Shown one piece after another: positions 17,672-26,858 of a stretch of DNA of 64,000 nucleotides. The notes beneath the pieces were generated by a model, which saw only the letters and a program-made list of their open reading frames with translations, did no database searches and was not told the DNA's origin. Made by a program: the position numbers and the translations under genes. Source of the stretch: an uncultured Nioella sp. (lineage in GTDB: Bacteria; Pseudomonadota; Alphaproteobacteria; Rhodobacterales; Rhodobacteraceae); contig CANLZL010000001.1 of assembly GCA_947495575.1 (NCBI GenBank), positions 1-64,000 of the forward strand. Direction: 5' to 3'. How positions within the stretch are numbered: position 1 is the first letter of the stretch; each line of letters opens with the position of its first letter.

Positions 17672-18579
17672 GTGCCGACCGGCCCGCCCTTGGCATTCTG
17701 ATGATGCTGGGCTTTATCGCTTTCATCCCGTTCAGCGATGCGCTTGGCAAAATGATGGGTGGGATCATTCCCATTCTACAGCTCATCCTTGTCCGTTTTC
17801 TGGCGCAAGTTATCCTGCTTGTGCCCTATGCCCTGATCGCAGGACTGTCGTTTCGCATGACTCCAAGGGTCTTCGCCTTGACCGGGCTTAGGGCGATCCT
17901 GCAAATCTTTGGGATAGGGATGATGTTTACCTCGTTGCTCTATCTTCCACTGGCAGATGCGATTGCCATTGCCTTTGTCATGCCGTTCCTGATGCTCATC
18001 TTGGGACACTACGTTTTGGGCGAAGAAGTGGGAATCCACCGTATCATGGCCTGTGCAGTGGGCTTCGTAGGTACCTTGATGGTCATGCAACCCAGTTTTG
18101 TCGAAGTGGGCTGGGTGGCGTTGTTGCCGCTGTCCGTGGCCGTGATCTTTGCACTCTTCATGCTGATCACCCGGCAAATCGCCAAAGAGGCCGACCCCAT
18201 AGTGTTGCAGGGCGTGGGCAGCCTGATTGGCACGCCAATCTTGCTGGTTGTTCTGGCCCTGCCGTTGACCAGTTTCAATATGGGCTGGGTCTGGCCGGAT
18301 GGCTATCACGTCATGTTGTTGGTGATATTCGGAACCGTGGGCACTATTGCGCATCTGTTGATGACGTGGTCGCTGAAATTTGCGCCGTCGGCCACGCTTG
18401 CTCCCATGCAATATCTTGAAATCCCGATGGCAGCACTCATGGGATGGCTTTTCTTTCGGGAGTTCCCAAATGGCCTTGCGCTGGCAGGTATAGCGGTGAC
18501 GATGAGCGCTGGTTTCTACATTGTATTCAGAGAGAACTCGGCTGGCGCCCGCGCCCGGGCCGCTGGTCCCGCACCGTAA
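17668..18579 (+). CDS. DMT-family (EamA) transporter
   Basis: A 303-residue membrane protein with about ten hydrophobic helices in two EamA repeats, typical of the drug/metabolite transporter superfamily. Substrate unknown. The ATG overlaps the stop of the preceding gene (ATGA), which settles the start. Its last 53 bases are shared with the convergent flavin monooxygenase gene. Confidence 0.9.
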   Translation: MSADRPALGILMMLGFIAFIPFSDALGKMMGGIIPILQLILVRFLAQVILLVPYALIAGLSFRMTPRVFALTGLRAILQIFGIGMMFTSLLYLPLADAIAIAFVMPFLMLILGHYVLGEEVGIHRIMACAVGFVGTLMVMQPSFVEVGWVALLPLSVAVIFALFMLITRQIAKEADPIVLQGVGSLIGTPILLVVLALPLTSFNMGWVWPDGYHVMLLVIFGTVGTIAHLLMTWSLKFAPSATLAPMQYLEIPMAALMGWLFFREFPNGLALAGIAVTMSAGFYIVFRENSAGARARAAGPAP

Positions 18580-19738
18580 GGGCGGCCATTGGCGGCACCA
18601 GATCCCCACAGACCAGCCGCGTAAGAATACGAGTCACCGGCCATGTTCGGGACAGAGGCGCCATGATGTAATCGCGCAAGACGGGCAAAGCCCGGCTGTC
18701 AGACTGGTATTGCGGCGTGAGGGCCGCGCTCATTCCTTGATAGGCCCGCACATGCCAGCGCCGCGCGCCAGCATATAGCCTGAGCGCATCTTGCCCCTCG
18801 GCTTGTCTGAGCGCACGGGTCAAAGCCAGCGCATCCAAAAGCGCCATATTGGCCCCCTGGCCCAGTTGTGGGCTAGCGCGATGGGCGGCGTCCCCGATAT
18901 GCACGATACCGTCCCCGTAGGGCTTTTTGAGTGTGCCATGCGAATAGCTGGCAAAGGTGAAGGCGTCGTGATCCCGAATCCAGCCCAGAAACGGAGCGAA
19001 TTCAGGCCAAAGTTCTTCGGCTTCTGACCGCCAGGTATCAAAATGCGTATCCCGCCACGCCCGCAGCGCGTTGACCGGCAAGGAATAAAAAATTGCGGCA
19101 AGAGTCTCATCCGGGGCATCTGGCATGCCGCCAACGGGCAATATGCCCAGCATCCGATCCGCGCGCCGATATCTTTGGGTCAGGTTGCTGCGCGGCAGGG
19201 GGCTGTTTTCCGGCCATGGCACCGTCGCCCAAACCGCACCATAGGGCAGGGCGCGGCCTATTAGGGGCGAAAGTGGCGATCCCGCCCCTGCAGCATCCAC
19301 AATTAGATCGTAGCTGGCTGACGGGCCCTGATCCGCAAAACTGAGTGTTTGCCCGTCCCGTCCCGTGACCTGATGTTCAGAATGGATCACCACTCCAGAT
19401 CGTTGAGCGGCCTGGTGAAGAACATGAAACAGCGCGGCCCGGTGTATGCCCAACCCGCGCCGGTGTTTCTGGCTCCCATATTCCACATCCAGCACCACGC
19501 GACCGGTTCGCGCCTCATGCCCGGACATCTGCGTTATCTCGGCCCCCAGCATACGCGCCGCATCACCCGCACCAATAATATCCAAAACCTCCATCCCCAC
19601 CGGCTGGATCATCAGCCCGGACCCGACCGGGCGCGGCGCGTCGAACTGGTCGTAGACCGTCACGTCATGCCCATCCTGGGCCATCAGGGCGGCGGCGGCC
19701 AAACCGCCAATTCCTGCCCCGGCAATTCCGATCTTCAT
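18527..19738 (-). CDS. FAD-dependent monooxygenase
   Basis: A 403-residue group A flavoprotein hydroxylase, related to UbiH and salicylate or 3-hydroxybenzoate hydroxylases. The N-terminal dinucleotide motif is GIAGAGIGGLAAA and the FAD-ribose motif GDAAHRASPQLGQGAN lies near residue 290. It should hydroxylate an aromatic or related substrate with NAD(P)H and oxygen, but no catabolic genes are adjacent, so the substrate is open. ATG starting MKIGIAGAG is the family start. It is convergent with the transporter. Confidence 0.88.
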   Translation of the reverse strand: MKIGIAGAGIGGLAAAALMAQDGHDVTVYDQFDAPRPVGSGLMIQPVGMEVLDIIGAGDAARMLGAEITQMSGHEARTGRVVLDVEYGSQKHRRGLGIHRAALFHVLHQAAQRSGVVIHSEHQVTGRDGQTLSFADQGPSASYDLIVDAAGAGSPLSPLIGRALPYGAVWATVPWPENSPLPRSNLTQRYRRADRMLGILPVGGMPDAPDETLAAIFYSLPVNALRAWRDTHFDTWRSEAEELWPEFAPFLGWIRDHDAFTFASYSHGTLKKPYGDGIVHIGDAAHRASPQLGQGANMALLDALALTRALRQAEGQDALRLYAGARRWHVRAYQGMSAALTPQYQSDSRALPVLRDYIMAPLSRTWPVTRILTRLVCGDLVPPMAALTVRDQRPGRGRQPSSL

Positions 19739-19863
19739 ATGAATCCTGTCAATTCGAGGTCTGTGTTGTCCCACATAACACTTTGGAATTTCTTGACCCG
19801 CAAGGCGTCACGCGCGCAGGCTGAGCAGATTAATTGCGACTGTTTCAAGAGGGGAGATTTCAA

Positions 19864-20172
19864 ATGGAACAATGGCGCAGTCTGACAGGTGCCTCGAAAA
19901 CGGCGATGATCTGTGGATTGTTGGGATTTGTTGTCGGAATAACGACCACACATACAAGCAACCTGAACGGTCAGATCACCTGCAGCCACATGGATTATGG
20001 CGCGCTTGCTTTGGGGGTAATTGCAGGGCTGGCCGGTGGCACGGGCCTGTCCTCCGCCCGTACAATGGGCGAAGCGCGAATGCTAAATATAGCCGTCTCT
20101 GGCGGCGGACTGGCCTTGGGTGTGATCCATGTTTTGCGCGGGATCGGTCAATTGGGCGGGCCCTGCGGTTAA
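19864..20172 (+). CDS. Small membrane protein of unknown function
   Basis: A 102-residue protein with three hydrophobic stretches (about residues 13-33, 44-62, 78-95) and little else to identify it. It has a good GGGGAG Shine-Dalgarno 8 bases before ATG. It converges on the truncated haemoglobin gene, with five bases between stops. I do not recognise a named family. Confidence 0.7.
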   Translation: MEQWRSLTGASKTAMICGLLGFVVGITTTHTSNLNGQITCSHMDYGALALGVIAGLAGGTGLSSARTMGEARMLNIAVSGGGLALGVIHVLRGIGQLGGPCG

Positions 20173-20177
20173 GCCGT

Positions 20178-20588
20178 CTAGCGCAGATTGGGAATACCGC
20201 CCGGCAACAGATCCTTTTCCACCACCCCGGCCCGCAGGCTACGGCCAATCCGATGGGCAAGCGCCGACCAGCCTGCCGCCTGCTCAGGCGACAGCTCTGC
20301 CGCCAGTGTCGCATCGAACAGCTTCAACCACGGCTCAAACATGCCGGGGCGGACATTGCCTGCCTGCACGTGTTTTTGCATCGGATTGCCGTCATAGCTG
20401 CGCTCGTGCAGGATCGCATTGCGCCAGAAGCCCGCGATCTTGTCCTCATGTGCAGGCCAATCCGTTACATGCGCGGCAAAAACCGGCCCCAGAACCGGGT
20501 GCACGCGGACACCCGCATAGAACCGGGCGACAACCCGGGCGATCTCTTCCGGAGTAATGTCAAATCGGGCTAAGGGGGCGTTGCTCAT
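20178..20588 (-). CDS. Group III truncated haemoglobin
   Basis: A 136-residue globin of the bacterial group III (P) type. The proximal histidine is in MQKHVQAG, and the FEPWLKLFDATL stretch matches the FxxWLxLFxxT signature. The N-terminus lies close to RVVARFYAGVRVHPVLGPVF, the usual B-C region. Likely a haem protein handling oxygen, NO or sulfide; the role of group III globins is unsettled. Start chosen at MSNAPLARF; MPNSWHMS six codons earlier is possible and neither has a clear Shine-Dalgarno. Confidence 0.85.
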   Translation of the reverse strand: MSNAPLARFDITPEEIARVVARFYAGVRVHPVLGPVFAAHVTDWPAHEDKIAGFWRNAILHERSYDGNPMQKHVQAGNVRPGMFEPWLKLFDATLAAELSPEQAAGWSALAHRIGRSLRAGVVEKDLLPGGIPNLR

Positions 20589-20689
20589 GTGCCAAGAATT
20601 GGGCATTGGCTCAAACAAGTTCCATTGGGCACTTCGCCACGTCCAGAGGCACTGGACCCCCGCCGGGATGGGGCCTATAAGGCCTGCCC

Positions 20690-20743
20690 ATGACACAGCC
20701 CTTTGCGCGCATCATTATTCGAATTACTGGCCCGGCTCTCTGA
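20690..20743 (+). CDS. Candidate leader peptide rich in isoleucine, before ileS
   Basis: A 17-codon frame reading MTQPFARIIIRITGPAL: four of five consecutive residues are isoleucine. It lies 91 bases before ileS, has a weak AAGG seven bases upstream and a TATAAG that would be a -10 close to the ATG. Its stop falls in a strong hairpin. The layout is what a ribosome-stalling leader that senses Ile-tRNA charging would need. I see no T-tract terminator, so control, if any, may be translational. Chance cannot be excluded. Confidence 0.35.
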   Translation: MTQPFARIIIRITGPAL

Positions 20744-20785
20744 TCCACTGAGACGCCGGGACGAAGGTGCTTGAGAAATCGCACC
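20731..20785 (+). promoter_or_regulatory. Hairpins in the ileS leader
   Basis: First hairpin: CCCGGCTCTC paired with GAGA-C-GCCGGG (one bulged C), whose left arm is the end of the Ile-rich mini-ORF and whose loop holds its stop codon. Second hairpin: GGTGC, 10-base loop, GCACC. A ribosome stalled on the Ile codons would leave the first hairpin free to form, while one reaching the stop would melt it. Confidence 0.4.
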
Positions 20786-20834
20786 GCCCTGATAAGCCCT
20801 ATCCAGACAAATACGACCTGCAAGGACACGAGAC

Positions 20835-23828
20835 ATGTGCGCCGACACGCCCGCCGATAAGCTCGACTACAAATCAACACTGAACCTGCCGAAAACCGAT
20901 TTTCCGATGCGCGCGGGCCTGCCCAAACGTGAGCCGGAGTGGCTGAAGCGGTGGGAGGAGATCGGGGTCTATGACCGCCTGCGCGAGAAAGAGGGCCGCA
21001 AGCCCTTCACCCTGCATGACGGACCGCCCTACGCCAACGGCCACCTGCATATCGGTCACGCGCTGAACAAGACCATCAAGGACATGATCGTGCGGTCCCA
21101 TCAGATGATGGGTCATGACGCGCGCTATGTACCGGGCTGGGATTGCCACGGGTTGCCCATCGAATGGAAGATCGAAGAGCAGTACCGCAAGAAGGGCAAG
21201 AACAAGGATGAGGTGGATATCGTCGACTTCCGCCAGGAATGCCGCAAATTCGCCGAAGGCTGGATCGATATCCAGCGCGAGGAATTCAAGCGCCTTGGCG
21301 TGACCGGCAACTGGCCCGACCCTTACATCACCATGGATTACCATGCTGAGGCTGTCATCGCGGCAGAATTCCAGAAATTCCTGATGAACGGCACACTCTA
21401 TCAGGGCTCGAAACCCGTGATGTGGTCCCCGGTCGAGAAAACGGCATTGGCCGAGGCCGAGGTAGAATATCACGACAAGGAAAGCTTCACGATCTGGGTG
21501 AAGTTTGCGATATCTCGCTTCTTTGGTGCCGCTTCAAAAGTTGAAAATGGTCAGATCGTTAACCTGAGCGATGATGAAAACAACGAACTTAACGCCGATT
21601 ATGACGCGATGGAAGGTGCCAGCGTGGTCATCTGGACAACGACTCCGTGGACGATCCCTTCAAACAAGGCAGTGGTCTTCGGAAGTGGCATTGAATACGG
21701 TGTATTCCGTGTTACCGCCGAAGTCGCCGAAGACAACTGGGTCAAAACCGGTGAAAAAGTAATTCTTGCAACTAAGCTTGCCGACGACGTGTTTGCTAAA
21801 GCGCGTATCCCGGAAGGCGGGTATGAGCTTGTCAAAACTGTCGACGTCGCAAACATTCAGGGCCTTTACCACCCCTTAAAAGACGCTGAAGGTTCGCATG
21901 GTGAGTGGGACCAAGAGCGCGACTTCCGCGCTGCTGATTTCGTGTCAGACGAAGAGGGTACCGGCTTTGTCCATTGCGCGCCCAGCCACGGGATGGAGGA
22001 ATATGAGCTCTATCGCGATCTGAACATGCTCGATCGGGTCATCACCTATAACGTGATGGATGATGGCGGCTTCCGCGCTGATCTGCCCTTCTTCGGCGGC
22101 TCTTACATCCTCAACCGCAAGGGCGGGGAGGGCGACGCCAACAAGAAAATCATCGATAAACTGGTTGAGGTTGGCGGCCTTCTGGCACGTGGCAAGATCA
22201 AACACAGCTATCCACATAGCTGGCGCTCCAAGGCGCCGGTCATCTACCGTAACACGCCGCAATGGTTTGCCGCCGTTGATAAGGCGGTTGGCGATGGTCA
22301 GGACACGCATGGCGCCACGATCCGCGAACGCGCCCTGACATCGATCGACGAGCTGGTGAAATGGACACCCAAAACCGGGCGCAACCGCCTCTATTCGATG
22401 ATCGAGAGCCGCCCGGATTGGGTTTTGTCGCGCCAACGCGCCTGGGGCGTGCCGCTGACCTGCTTCACCAAGAAGGGCGCGTTGCCGACCGATCCGGATT
22501 TCCTTCTGCGCAATGAAGAGGTCAACGCGCGTATCGTCGCCGCCTTCGAGGCGGAAAGCGCCGATTGCTGGTATGCAGACGGGGCCAAGGAACGGTTCCT
22601 GGACGGCGTCGTGAACCCCGACGACTATGATCAGGTCTTTGACATTCTCGATGTCTGGTTCGACTCCGGCTCAACCCACGCCTTTGTGCTCCGCGACCGC
22701 GAAGACGGCACCGAGGATGGCATTGCCGATGTCTATATGGAAGGCACTGACCAACACCGCGGCTGGTTCCATAGCTCGCTGTTGCAGGCCTGCGGCACGC
22801 TAGGCCGCGCGCCTTATCGCAATGTGGTGACGCATGGCTTCACGCTGGACGAAAAGGGCATGAAAATGTCCAAGTCGCTCGGCAATACCATCGTGCCCGA
22901 GACGGTCGTCAAGCAATATGGCGCCGATATTCTGCGCCTTTGGGTGGCCCAGACCGATTACACCAATGACCAGCGTATCGGTCCGGAGATTCTGAAAGGC
23001 ACGGCTGACAGCTATCGCAGGTTGCGCAACACCATGCGCTTCATGCTGGGGTCGCTGGATGGATTTGATGCGGCCAATGCTGTCGATCCGGCTGATATGC
23101 CTGAGCTTGAACGTCTGATCCTTCATCGTCTGGCGGAGCTTGATCACACGGTGCGCGAAGGCTATGCCAGCTTTGATTTCCAGGGGGTCTTCCAGGCGCT
23201 GTTCAATTTCGCCACGACCGATCTCTCGGCCTTCTACTTCGATATCCGCAAGGACGTGCTTTATTGCGATGGCGACACGAAGGCCCGCCGGTCAGCCCAG
23301 ACCGTGCTTGATATTCTCTTCCAGCGCCTGACGACATGGCTTGCGCCAATCCTCGTCTTTACGATGGAAGAGGTCTGGTTGGAGCGTTTCCCGGGCGAAG
23401 AAAGCTCGGTCCACCTGGTGGATTTCCCGGAAACCCCCGCTGATTGGCTGGATCAACCGCTGGCCGATAAATGGGCCAAGATCCGCCGCGTACGCCGGGT
23501 CGTGACCGCTGCGCTGGAGATCCAGCGGCGTGAAAAGATCATCGGTGCCTCGCTTGAGGCCGCGCCAGTGGTTCATGTCCGCGATGAAGATGCTTTGGCG
23601 GCGCTGAAATCGGTTGATTTCGCTGATATCGCGATCACGTCTGATGTGGTTCTCTCCGGCGATCCCTTGCCGGGTGAAGCCTTCCGCTTGCCGGAAACGG
23701 AAGGCGTCGGCGTGGTCTTCGAAAAGGCTGAAGGTGAGAAGTGTCAGCGCTGCTGGAAGATCCTCCCAGATGTCGGCACCCATGCGCACGAAGGTGTCTG
23801 CGGGCGCTGCGACAGCGCTTTGTCATGA
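20835..23828 (+). CDS. ileS: Isoleucyl-tRNA synthetase
   Basis: A 997-residue class I synthetase charging tRNA-Ile. HIGH at residues 72-75, the CP1 editing domain at about 200-410 (with WTTTPWTIPSN), KMSKS at 677-681, the anticodon-binding domain, and a C-terminal zinc finger (CQRCW with CGRC). All expected parts are present. AAGGA lies 9 bases before the ATG. Residues about 222-355, in the editing domain, are encoded by visibly AT-richer DNA with different codon choice from both flanks, suggesting past recombination. A possible Ile-sensing leader precedes it. Confidence 0.98.
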   Translation: MCADTPADKLDYKSTLNLPKTDFPMRAGLPKREPEWLKRWEEIGVYDRLREKEGRKPFTLHDGPPYANGHLHIGHALNKTIKDMIVRSHQMMGHDARYVPGWDCHGLPIEWKIEEQYRKKGKNKDEVDIVDFRQECRKFAEGWIDIQREEFKRLGVTGNWPDPYITMDYHAEAVIAAEFQKFLMNGTLYQGSKPVMWSPVEKTALAEAEVEYHDKESFTIWVKFAISRFFGAASKVENGQIVNLSDDENNELNADYDAMEGASVVIWTTTPWTIPSNKAVVFGSGIEYGVFRVTAEVAEDNWVKTGEKVILATKLADDVFAKARIPEGGYELVKTVDVANIQGLYHPLKDAEGSHGEWDQERDFRAADFVSDEEGTGFVHCAPSHGMEEYELYRDLNMLDRVITYNVMDDGGFRADLPFFGGSYILNRKGGEGDANKKIIDKLVEVGGLLARGKIKHSYPHSWRSKAPVIYRNTPQWFAAVDKAVGDGQDTHGATIRERALTSIDELVKWTPKTGRNRLYSMIESRPDWVLSRQRAWGVPLTCFTKKGALPTDPDFLLRNEEVNARIVAAFEAESADCWYADGAKERFLDGVVNPDDYDQVFDILDVWFDSGSTHAFVLRDREDGTEDGIADVYMEGTDQHRGWFHSSLLQACGTLGRAPYRNVVTHGFTLDEKGMKMSKSLGNTIVPETVVKQYGADILRLWVAQTDYTNDQRIGPEILKGTADSYRRLRNTMRFMLGSLDGFDAANAVDPADMPELERLILHRLAELDHTVREGYASFDFQGVFQALFNFATTDLSAFYFDIRKDVLYCDGDTKARRSAQTVLDILFQRLTTWLAPILVFTMEEVWLERFPGEESSVHLVDFPETPADWLDQPLADKWAKIRRVRRVVTAALEIQRREKIIGASLEAAPVVHVRDEDALAALKSVDFADIAITSDVVLSGDPLPGEAFRLPETEGVGVVFEKAEGEKCQRCWKILPDVGTHAHEGVCGRCDSALS

Positions 23829-23839
23829 CCACCGACCTG

Positions 23840-23890
23840 CCTTCTTCTTTGTGAAAATACCCCGGGGGGTGCGGGGGGCTGGCCCCCCGC
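23840..23890 (-). repeat. Dispersed terminator-like element, copy 3
   Basis: Between the convergent ileS and lipoprotein genes. On the minus strand a perfect hairpin GCGGGGGG-CCAG-CCCCCCGC is followed by CACCCCCCGGGGTATTTT and CACAAAGAAGAAGG. It is nearly identical to copy 1 across hairpin and tail. Confidence 0.65.
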
Positions 23891-23925
23891 ATCGGTCGTC
23901 GCCGTCAGGCGGCGAAACCGGTCCG

Positions 23926-24351
23926 TTATTGCAATAATCTGCGCAGCTGGTCTGGATCGGCCATATTGCCCCAACCAAAGGCAAGCCGTGCCCGACCCAT
24001 GGGCGTGTCGATTGTATCAACAATTGTCCCACGCAAGGCGGTCCCATAAACACCTGCCGGGATGATGTGTTCCTCTGAATAGAGGACCGTGCCGGATTGA
24101 TCCCGGCATGTCATCACACCTTGCCCTGATCGGTCCAGCCGCATCTCCATTGGCATCTCGCAATCCACCCCGCCCCCCGACAACCGGGTCAGACTTGAAC
24201 GTTCGATGTCGGCACGAATATCTCCGGTCATGACCCATTCGGTGCCATCTGCAAATTGGGTCACACTGGCCGCATGCATCCGAACTGTGGGTGAACAGGC
24301 CGAAAGGCCCGCGACAATCGCGGCGATTAGAACGATTGGTTTCAACGTCAT
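23926..24351 (-). CDS. Predicted small lipoprotein
   Basis: A 141-residue protein with a clear lipoprotein signal (hydrophobic helix then LSAC, lipid-bearing Cys19). The mature part is polar, with two further cysteines (in GVDCEM and MTCRD) that could form a disulfide in the periplasm. I recognise no family. It converges on ileS with a shared terminator-like element between. Confidence 0.75.
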   Translation of the reverse strand: MTLKPIVLIAAIVAGLSACSPTVRMHAASVTQFADGTEWVMTGDIRADIERSSLTRLSGGGVDCEMPMEMRLDRSGQGVMTCRDQSGTVLYSEEHIIPAGVYGTALRGTIVDTIDTPMGRARLAFGWGNMADPDQLRRLLQ

Positions 24352-24559
24352 GTCTGCCTCATTTTATTGTTCTTTGGTAACAGAATGCCTGTGATCGGGC
24401 CGATAAACAAACCTGGGCGGCTTGCGGTTGGGTATAGTGGCGATACTTGGCGCATGGGCTATGTGCATTCATGCAGGGTACGGTGTGTCTTTGAAATCTG
24501 TCAGGGATCCCTACATGAGTTTGGCACCGCGCACGAAATTAATGCCGACAGGACAAGTT

Positions 24560-25432
24560 ATGAGCGATCCAAAACCCTATACCCCGCCAAAAGTCTGGAA
24601 ATGGGAATCTGAAAACGGAGGGCAATTCGCCTCTACCAACCGGCCCATTGCGGGGCCCACCCATGACAAAGAACTGCCGATTGGCGATCACAAGTTCCAG
24701 CTCTATTCACTGGCCACGCCAAATGGCGTTAAAGCAACGGTTATGTTCGAAGAGCTTTTGGACGCCGGTCATGACGCCGAATACGATGCGTGGCTGATCA
24801 AGATCGGCGACGGTGACCAGTTCGGATCGGGGTTTGTAGATGTTAACCCGAACTCGAAAATCCCTGCGCTGATGGACCGTTCCGGCGACACACCTGTACG
24901 TGTATTTGAATCCGGCTCGATCCTGCTGCATCTGGCCGAAAAATTTGACGCGTTTCAAACAGCGCCTGAGCATCGGGCCGAAATGCTGTCCTGGCTGTTC
25001 TGGCAAATGGGATCCGCGCCTTACCTTGGCGGCGGTTTCGGCCATTTCTACAAATACGCGCCGGAAAAATGGCAATATCCGATTGATCGGTTTGCGATGG
25101 AATCCAAACGTCAGCTTGATGTTCTGGATCGGCACTTGGCTGAAAACGAATGGATGGCCGGGGGCGTTTACACCATCGCCGATATCGCGATCTGGGGCTG
25201 GTATGGCCAACTGGTTCTGGATCGGATCTATGACGGCGCGGCTGAATTCCTTGATGCGGCAAGCTACAAGCATGTCGTTGAATGGGCCGAGCGCATTGCA
25301 GCCCGTCCTGCCGTTATCCGCGGCCGGATGGTCAATCGTACCTGGGGCGATGAAGACATGCAGTTGCCCGAGCGCCATTCGGTGGCTGATTTTGCAGGCC
25401 TTGCGACGGGCCAACAAGTGGCGGCTGAGTGA
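24560..25432 (+). CDS. yghU: YghU-type glutathione S-transferase
   Basis: A 290-residue nu-class GST close to E. coli YghU along its whole length: WKWESENGGQFASTNRP, the thioredoxin-fold part with LYSLATPNGVKATVM, VNPNSKIPAL, and the helical domain with GGGFGHFYKYAPEKW. E. coli YghU has glutathione disulfide-bond oxidoreductase activity, which is the likely role here. Start ATG follows AGGA by 6 bases and matches family length; 46 codons of open frame upstream are rejected. Its TGA overlaps the GTG of ogt (GTGA). Confidence 0.94.
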   Translation: MSDPKPYTPPKVWKWESENGGQFASTNRPIAGPTHDKELPIGDHKFQLYSLATPNGVKATVMFEELLDAGHDAEYDAWLIKIGDGDQFGSGFVDVNPNSKIPALMDRSGDTPVRVFESGSILLHLAEKFDAFQTAPEHRAEMLSWLFWQMGSAPYLGGGFGHFYKYAPEKWQYPIDRFAMESKRQLDVLDRHLAENEWMAGGVYTIADIAIWGWYGQLVLDRIYDGAAEFLDAASYKHVVEWAERIAARPAVIRGRMVNRTWGDEDMQLPERHSVADFAGLATGQQVAAE

Positions 25433-25881
25433 AGCGTAGCGTTTCAATCCCCATCGGTGCCCTGACGCTTTATGCGGAAGAGGGCGCGCTGGTGGCGGTA
25501 GACTGGCAAGATGAAGGGGCTGGATCCAACGATCCGGCCCTTTTGCGTGCCGAAACCGAATTGGCAGAGTATTTTGCTGGTGCCCGGCAGGGGTTTACCG
25601 GTCCCTTTGCCCCGCGCGGCACAGAGTTTCAGCGAGCGTTTTACCAAGCATTGTTGGAAATTCCATTTGGCGAGACTCTGGAATATGGCGATCTGGCCAA
25701 GAAACTTGGGGTATCGGCGCAGGCCATTGGGCAAGCCTGCGGCGCAAATCCATTGCCAATTTTTATCCCCTGTCACCGCGTCCTGGCGGCCAATGGATTG
25801 GGCGGATATTCGGGTCGAGGGGGTGTCGAGGCCAAAGTCGCCCTGCTCAAGCTGGAAGGCGCGGCCTCTCTTCTGATCTGA
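25429..25881 (+). CDS. ogt: Methylated-DNA--protein-cysteine methyltransferase
   Basis: A 150-residue DNA repair protein that removes alkyl groups from O6-alkylguanine by suicide transfer. The acceptor Cys115 lies in the signature IPCHRVLAANG, and the helix-turn-helix GETLEYGDLAKKLG precedes it. GTG start overlaps the YghU stop by 4 bases, so the two are coupled; a GST and an alkyltransferase together suggest protection against electrophiles. Confidence 0.94.
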   Translation: MKRSVSIPIGALTLYAEEGALVAVDWQDEGAGSNDPALLRAETELAEYFAGARQGFTGPFAPRGTEFQRAFYQALLEIPFGETLEYGDLAKKLGVSAQAIGQACGANPLPIFIPCHRVLAANGLGGYSGRGGVEAKVALLKLEGAASLLI

Positions 25882-25953
25882 CGGCCCGGAGAATGGGGCC
25901 CCGCCTCATTCGCCGTCGATCCGCGCGCTCGTTCCGGGCACGGATAGGTGTTG

Positions 25954-26712
25954 TCAGTCAGGCACTTCGCCATTCCAATTGAGGGTGGCGTCCCCAGCAC
26001 TCATATTCTTTGCGGCCCGATCAAAGCGCAGATAGGCAATGGCCTTGTCCCCGGATTGAGTGAACAGAGTCCCGGCAGTTTTTCCATTAGCAGAAATCTC
26101 GCTTCCCACCGGTGCGGATCCCGTGACCTCCACTGTGACCAACCCTTTGCGCAGGACGGTCTTATGTTTCATCCGCGCCGTAACCTCTTGGCCCACATAA
26201 CAGCCCTTGCGATGATCGACGCCTGCCAGCCGGTCAAATCCAACCTCCAGAATATAACTGTCATCAGGGATTAGCTCGATCCCGGTTTCCGGGATGCAAT
26301 GGGCCACGCGAAGGGCGTCCCAATCGATGTGAGGTTCTGCGCCGTCGATGCCGTAAGCCCGCCAGCCAAGCGCGCCGTGGCGCGGATCATCAAAGGCGCC
26401 TTCCGGGGCCACTCCCAAACCGCGCGAGACGGGCATATCATGCTCCTCAATCGTTACATCTGCCCGCAGCTTATACATCATCAGTCGTCGGGCGAGGCCT
26501 GCGGCAAGGTCAGTTTTCACATCCAGAAGGACGTCGTCGGCCCGCTCCAGCAGAAAAAAGTCTGCAAGGTATTTTCCCTGAGGGGTCAAAAGCGCGGAAT
26601 AAATCAACTGCCCGGGCTGCGCGTCATGCGTGACAAGGCCATGCAAAAGGCTCTTTCGATCGGCGCCACCAATTTTCAGAACGGTTCGGTCTGTTGCTTT
26701 CTCGCCCAGCAT
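25954..26712 (-). CDS. ygfZ: Folate-binding protein YgfZ
   Basis: A 252-residue tetrahydrofolate-binding protein of the GcvT-related YgfZ family that supports certain iron-sulfur enzymes. The hallmark KGCYVGQEVTAR with its essential cysteine is present, and the N-terminal part has the family LLHGLVTHD motif. Start chosen where GAGG lies 9 bases before ATG (MLGEKATDR); an ATG five codons earlier is possible. Convergent with ogt. Confidence 0.93.
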   Translation of the reverse strand: MLGEKATDRTVLKIGGADRKSLLHGLVTHDAQPGQLIYSALLTPQGKYLADFFLLERADDVLLDVKTDLAAGLARRLMMYKLRADVTIEEHDMPVSRGLGVAPEGAFDDPRHGALGWRAYGIDGAEPHIDWDALRVAHCIPETGIELIPDDSYILEVGFDRLAGVDHRKGCYVGQEVTARMKHKTVLRKGLVTVEVTGSAPVGSEISANGKTAGTLFTQSGDKAIAYLRFDRAAKNMSAGDATLNWNGEVPD

Positions 26713-26858
26713 GTCCTGCGCCCTCATTAATTTGCGTCATCGTCATATAGGATGAGGCCCGGGTATAAACCAGAACTCAGATCTTGTAGTCACAACGATT
26801 GACCTTCTGATGTCTCAAAGTTACCGCTTGCACATCCCAACTATTCCCGGAGACCCAA

